Part shown: piece by piece, positions 1 through 3,584 of the stretch
Numbering within the stretch: position 1 is the stretch's first letter
How the letters are laid out: each line of letters opens with the position of its first letter
Source: Planctomycetaceae bacterium
Lineage (GTDB): Bacteria > Planctomycetota > Planctomycetia > Pirellulales > Pirellulaceae
NCBI GenBank assembly: GCA_018658605.1
Contig: JABHUV010000094.1
Location: 1 to 9,630, forward strand
Direction: 5' to 3'
DNA: 9,630 bases
Position numbers and translations under genes: made by a program
The notes under the pieces: generated by a model
Databases searched by the model: none
The model's input: only the letters and a program-made list of their open reading frames with translations
What the model was told of the DNA's origin: nothing

Positions 1-1054
1 CTCCGGCAGTAATAACAATTGTTGAATCTAACAAGCCTCGGTCGTGAAGATCTTCCAACAGGGCGGAATAACTACGATCGTAGATCGGTAGTTGCGTATC
101 TAAATGATCGAATATCCCCCAGTGGTGATCCCACGCGTAAATCCCCGTGTCAACGTATCCTTGAATTGTCACGAAACGGACGCCGGACTCCACTAAACGA
201 CGGGCCATCAACATACTCTGGCCAACGCGGTTACGCCCATAACGATCACGGAGTGAATCCGATTCTTTGGTCAGGTCAAAGGCCTGTTTTGCAACGCGAC
301 TAGTTGCTAGACCTAAAGCCTGTGCAGTGAAATTGTCGTAGGACCGTGCAAAATCCAACTGAGCTTCTGCTTTTCGTTGGTAGCGATCTAAAGAGGACAG
401 CAGGTTTTTGCGATTATAAATTCTCCCGACATCGACATCATCCGGAACGTCAAATTCCCTTACTGAGAAATTGGCGGAGTTTGGATCCTGTGTAACCAAA
501 AAGGGGTCAAAGCTGCGACCGAGAACTCCAGCGTATCCGGGCGCCGTATAGGCAGGGTGCTTCATGTTGCCAAAATGGAAAAACGGCGGAATTGGTGCCT
601 GTTGTCGCTGTTGCTGGCTCAGCACGGCACCGATGCCAGGGCCCTGTAGGTCGCGGTTCACGGGGGAGCCACACATCATGTGAACATCACCTTCACCGTG
701 CTTGGAAGTGTAACTGTGCATCGACCGAATCATCGAGAACTTGTCAGTGTGCTTTGATAAGAGGGGGAGTTGATCGCTAAGTTGAATACCAGAGACGACT
801 GTACTGGCCGGATCGTAGGGTCCTCGTATTTCACGTGGCGCCTCGGGCTTCAAGTCATACATGTCCAAATGACTCGCGCCACCTTGGAGAAACATAAAAA
901 TGACGTTGATGTTTTTTCTATCATTGCCACCTGCGGTTGACTCAGCAGCGAGCACGTCAGCCAGTGAAATACCCAGCGGTGACAAAGCGCCCACTGATAG
1001 TCCGCCAGCTTGAAAAAACTGGCGGCGACTAAGTTTGGTATTTGCACAAGCCAA
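1..1054 (-). CDS. DUF1501 family Tat-exported protein, C-terminus beyond window
   Basis: This is a secreted protein of the DUF1501 family (alkaline-phosphatase/sulfatase-like fold, very common in planctomycetes, substrate unknown). I translated this frame by hand, and it is open from 1054 to the window edge (351 codons). The start is TTG at 1054-1052, with AGGAGA at 1066-1061 six bases upstream. It gives an N-terminus with a twin-arginine motif, SRRQFF at residues 9-14, followed by a hydrophobic stretch, so Tat export is likely. No ATG occurs in frame until about residue 54, inside the conserved core. Family landmarks seen are FLQGGASHLDMYDLKPEAP (about 55-73), MIRSMHSYTSKHGEGD, FFHFGNMKHPAYTAPGYAGV, RDRYGRNRVGQSMLMARRLV and YAWDHHWGIFDH. 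Members usually have about 430-480 residues, so roughly the last quarter is missing here. It lies 107 bp downstream of the PQQ-like gene on the same strand, and a possible promoter in the gap suggests it can be transcribed alone. Confidence 0.93.
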   Translation of the reverse strand, partial: MACANTKLSRRQFFQAGGLSVGALSPLGISLADVLAAESTAGGNDRKNINVIFMFLQGGASHLDMYDLKPEAPREIRGPYDPASTVVSGIQLSDQLPLLSKHTDKFSMIRSMHSYTSKHGEGDVHMMCGSPVNRDLQGPGIGAVLSQQQRQQAPIPPFFHFGNMKHPAYTAPGYAGVLGRSFDPFLVTQDPNSANFSVREFDVPDDVDVGRIYNRKNLLSSLDRYQRKAEAQLDFARSYDNFTAQALGLATSRVAKQAFDLTKESDSLRDRYGRNRVGQSMLMARRLVESGVRFVTIQGYVDTGIYAWDHHWGIFDHLDTQLPIYDRSYSALLEDLHDRGLLDSTIVITAG

Positions 1055-1060
1055 CGATCG

Positions 1061-1066
1061 TCTCCT
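1061..1066 (-). promoter_or_regulatory. Shine-Dalgarno that decides the TTG start of the DUF1501 gene
   Basis: On the minus strand this reads AGGAGA, followed by six bases (CGATCG) and then TTG at 1054. No other start codon with comparable spacing exists in the frame, and this one places the twin-arginine motif near the N-terminus, where it belongs. Confidence 0.75.
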
Positions 1067-1093
1067 GTTTTTATTCTAAATCACTTTCCCCGT

Positions 1094-1099
1094 ATTATA
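1094..1099 (-). promoter_or_regulatory. possible -10 element for the DUF1501 gene
   Basis: The minus strand reads TATAAT, a perfect sigma70 -10 hexamer, about 40 bp upstream of the TTG start and inside the gap between the PQQ-like and DUF1501 genes. I see no convincing -35 hexamer at 16-18 bp, so this is a weak call. Read-through from the PQQ-like gene is an equally good explanation for expression. Confidence 0.35.
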
Positions 1100-1161
1100 G
1101 CTAACCGCAACAATCGGAGCTAGTTTAAGTTGCCGAGGACTGGTGGACAATATTGAATAGA

Positions 1162-2487
1162 TCAAGGAGTTTCGGAAATGCAATATAGGTGCTTGTTTCC
1201 GCGGAGAAACAACTGCTTACCAGCGATCGCGGCAGACGAACTAAAGGTGTCATCCAATTTATTGGAGGCGACGACGTGAAGACCGTTCCCTGGTTTTAAA
1301 ATCAGCGTCATGCCATCGATACCCGTCACGTAGACGTGCCCCTGCGCTACAACCGGCGAAGCGTAGATTTTAGCTATCCCTGGTAATCGTGTTCGTTCAA
1401 GTACTACTTTTCCTGAACTGGAATCAAGCGCGGTCCAAATTCCGCTATTAGACTGATTGAACAATAATGTCCCCTCCAACAATACGGGAGAAGGAACGTA
1501 GGGCGTGCCGCGATCATGGGTCCAAAATATTTTTTCGGAATCGGACAGATCACCGGTCTCCGTAATTGGCAAAGACATCGCAGAATGTCCCTTGTAGCCG
1601 GTCATCACCAAGACACGATTATCTTCTACAATGGGACAGGGGGTCGCGTTCCCGGTCAGTCCGCTACACTTCCAGATCAAATCACCATTTTCTAGATCGT
1701 AACTGCGTACATAGTTCGACGCGCACGTGATCACCTGTACCTTACCGTTGTATTCGGCAATCGCTGGTGTGGCCCAAGTATTGCCCTCTTCGCGGTCGGT
1801 TTTCCATATCGTTTTTCCGTTTGACGTGTCGAGGACTTCGATCGACGATTGCCGCTGCTGATCTCGAACAATGATAACTCGATTTCCATGTACGACCGGT
1901 GAACAGCCTTCGCCAAGAGCCGCTCCCATATAAACTTTCCCAAGGTCCCGACTCCAAACCGGAGTACCATCCAATTCGTAGACAAATAGACCAGCGGACC
2001 CAAACCAGCAATAGACTTTTCCGTCGGCCACAACCGGTGATGCGGAAGCGTAATTATTATCACCATGGTGTCCCTCGTGAGGAACTCTCTGGACGGCGGT
2101 CCGTCGCCATTGTTCGTCACCTGTTTCTCGATCCAAACAAATCACCACCCACTGATATTGAGTATTGGGGTGTTTGATCCCGAAAACTCGCATCGGTTGA
2201 TCTTCTGGTCTGGGCAGTTTGGGATCGACGATTTCTGTGTTGATGGCCGTCAAGATGAAAACGCGGTTACCCCAGACAATGGGAGTTGAACTACCATTGC
2301 CATCGATGGCAACCTTCCATTGGATATTTTCTGTTTCGCTCCACTTGACAGGCGGAATTGCCGTAGTGGAGACGCCTGTATTATTGGGTCCGCGCCATTG
2401 ATGCCAATTGTCCTGAGTCGACTGTGCGGAAAGGCAAGCTGAATGAGACAACAACGCTAACACAAGAATATATTTGAAGACGTTCAT
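1162..2487 (-). CDS. secreted PQQ-like beta-propeller repeat protein
   Basis: This is a 441-residue exported beta-propeller of the PQQ-binding-like (pyrrolo-quinoline quinone repeat, WD40-like) superfamily. The chosen ATG at 2487 opens a Sec signal peptide (hydrophobic about residues 4-19, likely cleavage near LSA/Q at 21-22). The longer frame starting at 2709 adds 74 residues of non-conserved, charged sequence, which would bury the signal, so it was rejected. The mature protein opens with WHQWRGPNNTGVS (28-40), typical of planctomycete members. Propeller blades follow in the form SPVVADGKVYCW, CLDRETGDEQW, VLDTSNGKTIW, SYDLENGDLIW and ALDSSSGKVVLE. I see no haem motif and no full quinoprotein dehydrogenase active site, so a structural or binding role is likelier than catalysis. 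A Shine-Dalgarno is not evident ahead of the ATG. A promoter-like repeat lies 84-129 bp upstream. The DUF1501 gene follows after 107 bp. Confidence 0.92.
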   Translation of the reverse strand: MNVFKYILVLALLSHSACLSAQSTQDNWHQWRGPNNTGVSTTAIPPVKWSETENIQWKVAIDGNGSSTPIVWGNRVFILTAINTEIVDPKLPRPEDQPMRVFGIKHPNTQYQWVVICLDRETGDEQWRRTAVQRVPHEGHHGDNNYASASPVVADGKVYCWFGSAGLFVYELDGTPVWSRDLGKVYMGAALGEGCSPVVHGNRVIIVRDQQRQSSIEVLDTSNGKTIWKTDREEGNTWATPAIAEYNGKVQVITCASNYVRSYDLENGDLIWKCSGLTGNATPCPIVEDNRVLVMTGYKGHSAMSLPITETGDLSDSEKIFWTHDRGTPYVPSPVLLEGTLLFNQSNSGIWTALDSSSGKVVLERTRLPGIAKIYASPVVAQGHVYVTGIDGMTLILKPGNGLHVVASNKLDDTFSSSAAIAGKQLFLRGNKHLYCISETP

Positions 2488-2570
2488 AGGGATGCTCAAA
2501 AAAGTTGTGTGATAATGATCAAGCCAAGCAACTTCCATTAGAACATGAGCCGCACGCTTCCTACAAAGAA

Positions 2571-2616
2571 TCCGCTCCTCGGCCCTAGAATAGGACATTA
2601 TATTTACCGATTTTTC
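2571..2616 (-). repeat. promoter-like element, inverted copy A, upstream of the PQQ-like gene
   Basis: Read leftwards, this contains GAAAAATC, then AAATATAATGTCC, one variable base, ATTCTAGGGCC, four largely variable bases and AGCGGA. The same string of blocks occurs on the plus strand at 3284-3330 (about 39 of 47 aligned positions identical). It includes a perfect TATAAT (2602-2597). Each copy points towards a downstream coding region (PQQ-like gene here, propeller/cytochrome gene at the other copy), so a shared promoter or operator is the simplest reading. A degenerate repeat family is the alternative. Confidence 0.6.
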
Positions 2617-2626
2617 CGTATCTCGA

Positions 2627-2782
2627 TCATTTTTTTTCGCCACGATCATCAGACGGGCTTGCCGTTTCTGAAGTACGAATCTCAAATGAGCCCCCTTCGT
2701 CACCGGCACCTACCTTGACCTCTACATCACAACCTACTAAAGCGGACAGGATTACACAGACTGTTACGGCAACGTACTTCAT
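2627..2782 (-). CDS. small lipoprotein, 51 residues
   Basis: This short gene is well supported by its signals. ATG at 2782 is preceded by AAGGAG (2795-2790) at 7 bases, and a sigma70-type promoter sits about 40 bp upstream. The product starts MKYVAVTVCVILSALVGC: a Lys, a hydrophobic helix and a canonical lipobox LVGC with the lipidated Cys at residue 18. The mature part is only 34 residues, acidic and polar (DVEVKVGAGDEGG near its start, SPSDDRGEKK at the end), so it is probably a lipid-anchored tail without a globular domain. Asp follows the Cys, which in enterobacteria favours inner-membrane retention; whether that rule holds in planctomycetes is unknown. I do not recognise a family. It ends 139 bp before the PQQ-like gene on the same strand and could be co-transcribed with it. 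The end of the gene runs through eight A residues just before the TGA. Confidence 0.7.
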   Translation of the reverse strand: MKYVAVTVCVILSALVGCDVEVKVGAGDEGGSFEIRTSETASPSDDRGEKK

Positions 2783-2820
2783 CGAAAGACTCCTTACGGT
2801 GGGCGGGATTAACGCTGACG

Positions 2821-2849
2821 AGTGTACTAACCGGATTTTATTGCGTCAA
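2821..2849 (-). promoter_or_regulatory. sigma70-type promoter of the small lipoprotein gene
   Basis: On the minus strand, TTGACG (2849-2844, 5 of 6 to consensus) and TACACT (2826-2821, 4 of 6) are separated by exactly 17 bp. The predicted transcript would start near 2814, leaving a leader of about 30 nt that carries the AAGGAG ribosome binding site. Position and spacing fit well, but no transcript data exist here. Confidence 0.6.
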
Positions 2850-2891
2850 GACAATATCTCTCGTAGCGGACAGTCGGCAACGTTATTTCAC

Positions 2892-2923
2892 AAAAAACCC
2901 CAACTCGGCGAACCGAGAAGGGG
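2892..2923 (-). terminator. intrinsic terminator, leftward
   Basis: The minus-strand RNA would be CCCC, UU, CUCGG, a UUCG tetraloop, CCGAG, UU, GGGG, then six U. That is nine G/C-rich pairs with one symmetric UU/UU internal mismatch and a U tract directly at the stem base, a textbook Rho-independent terminator. On the plus strand the stem is not followed by T residues, so it acts leftwards only. It lies upstream of the lipoprotein promoter and therefore ends some other leftward transcript coming from its right. Confidence 0.85.
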
Positions 2924-2966
2924 CATTGATCCAACCGAACCACATAAAGCATTTGTATCGCGTTGT

Positions 2967-3122
2967 TCAAACAGAATATAAAACCGAAGTCTCATCTATC
3001 TCAACATTGCAGGACAGATCATCTAACTCCCGAAAGAGCTCGACAAGGTGTTTGAAAACCGCTAAGCGTTTCTCAAACGCGTCCCAGTCCAGCAACTTTT
3101 CTGGCAGAACCAGAGCTATCAC
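2967..3122 (-). CDS. candidate small ORF ending at the leftward terminator, possibly a gene remnant
   Basis: The minus-strand frame is open from 3179 to a TGA at 2969-2967. From the first possible start, GTG at 3122, it encodes 51 residues: a hydrophobic start (MIALVLPEKLLDW), an amphipathic leucine-rich stretch (FEKRLAVFKHLVELFRELDD), and an acidic tail ending SVLYSV. This composition is more protein-like than the Ser/Arg/Lys-rich frame on the opposite strand. The terminator at 2892-2923 begins 43 bp after the stop, which supports leftward transcription. Against it, the GTG has no properly spaced ribosome binding site (GGGAA abuts it), no ATG exists in frame, and neighbouring frames are also open for some distance. 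It could be a real small protein, the tail of a decayed gene, or non-coding RNA. I recognise no family. Confidence 0.3.
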   Translation of the reverse strand: MIALVLPEKLLDWDAFEKRLAVFKHLVELFRELDDLSCNVEIDETSVLYSV

Positions 3123-3182
3123 CTTCCCGAAAATACTTAGTCGAATGGCTCGCCCCGTTGAGGCGATTAAAGACCGAAGTCA

Positions 3183-3211
3183 AGTTTATCGTTTGTGGAA
3201 TAGGGTTGCAA
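3183..3211 (-). promoter_or_regulatory. possible promoter for the short leftward transcription unit
   Basis: On the minus strand, TTGCAA (3211-3206) and TAAACT (3188-3183) are 17 bp apart, each matching 4 of 6 consensus positions. A start near 3175 would give a transcript of about 280 nt ending at the terminator at 2892-2923. The hexamers are weak and this is a tentative call that rests mainly on the need for some leftward promoter here. Confidence 0.3.
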
Positions 3212-3283
3212 GAAAAAAAACGGAGAACTTGAGATTTATTTTAGTGACGAAGAAAAACGCACAACACCAGCAGAAGTCAAAAT

Positions 3284-3330
3284 GAAAAATCCAACAAATA
3301 TAATGTCCAATTCTAGGGCCTCGTAGCGGA
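3284..3330 (+). repeat. promoter-like element, copy B, upstream of the propeller/cytochrome gene
   Basis: This contains GAAAAATC, AAATATAATGTCC, ATTCTAGGGCC and AGCGGA in the same order and nearly the same spacing as the inverted copy at 2571-2616. A perfect TATAAT lies at 3299-3304, with no good -35 at 17 bp. Conservation reaches at least 20 bp downstream of the -10, beyond what a bare promoter needs, so an operator or a conserved transcript 5' end may be included. If it is a promoter, transcription would start near 3311, giving a leader of about 275 nt. Confidence 0.6.
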
Positions 3331-3408
3331 GTAAATGTAGAGGGGCGGTTCGCCTTACCCTCATGGCGAAAGTTAAAATATCAACAAGAGGTACGCCGGT
3401 TGGCCACG

Positions 3409-3446
3409 GTTCACTGCCTGGCTATACGATTTGTTGGGCAGTGAAC
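3409..3446 (+). ncRNA. 10-bp perfect hairpin in the leader
   Basis: GTTCACTGCC at 3409-3418 and GGCAGTGAAC at 3437-3446 form ten uninterrupted pairs with an 18-nt loop. The 7-mer GCCGGTT occurs on both sides (3395-3401 and 3448-3454), and GGC at 3402-3404 can extend the stem by pairing with GCC at 3448-3450. No U tract follows, so it is not an intrinsic terminator. It may be a cis-regulatory structure or a protein binding site; the function is unknown. Confidence 0.5.
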
Positions 3447-3574
3447 AGCCGGTTAAAGAATTGATCCCAACGAAATTGAGCCAATTCAACGCGTTAAGCA
3501 ATAATACGATTTATTATGTAATTTCAGTACTTTTTACTTTAAACTGTATTAAACCAACTACTTCAAATTCAGTC

Positions 3575-3578
3575 GGAG
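3575..3578 (+). promoter_or_regulatory. Shine-Dalgarno that points to an ATT start
   Basis: GGAG at 3575-3578 is followed by six bases (AGAAAC) and ATT at 3585. No ATG, GTG or TTG lies in this frame between the upstream stop (TAA at 3540-3542) and GTG at 3633. The GTG has no ribosome binding site and would cut off most of a signal peptide. Confidence 0.6.
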
Positions 3579-3584
3579 AGAAAC

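Larger units (their letters stand above)
3331..3584 (+). other. structured 5' leader region of the propeller/cytochrome gene
   Basis: I find no convincing gene in this stretch. It holds several potential RNA hairpins. GAGGG (3340-3344) can pair with CCCTC (3358-3362) around a small GCG/CGC helix. TTCGCC (3349-3354) can instead pair with GGCGAA (3365-3370), so the two are mutually exclusive. GTTCACTGCC (3409-3418) pairs perfectly with GGCAGTGAAC (3437-3446). From about 3500 to 3570 the sequence is A/T-rich and unstructured up to the ribosome binding site. A weak internal promoter is possible, TTGAGC (3476-3481) and AATAAT (3500-3505) with an 18 bp spacer. It does not match a riboswitch class I can name. 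Confidence 0.45.

Noticed and set aside
850..1047. A 65-codon minus-strand frame inside the DUF1501 gene.
   Set aside because: It is out of frame with the conserved DUF1501 sequence, which I translated separately; it is a shadow.
2488..2709. A frameshift at the eight-A run (2630-2637) could fuse the small lipoprotein to the PQQ-like protein, because the PQQ frame is open up to 2709.
   Set aside because: The linking 74 residues look non-coding (charged, Cys/His/Trp scattered). The PQQ-like protein has its own signal peptide at 2487, and a promoter-like element with TATAAT lies between the two. A separate gene pair is simpler.
2715..2981. An 88-codon plus-strand frame opposite the small lipoprotein.
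   Set aside because: It is antisense to a gene with promoter, ribosome binding site and lipobox, crosses the leftward terminator, and has no ribosome binding site of its own.
2926..3285. A 119-codon plus-strand reading frame in the divergent region.
   Set aside because: It is rich in Ser, Arg and Lys with no hydrophobic core or motif, has a TTG start without a ribosome binding site, overlaps the terminator stem and the more protein-like minus frame, and shows no family resemblance.
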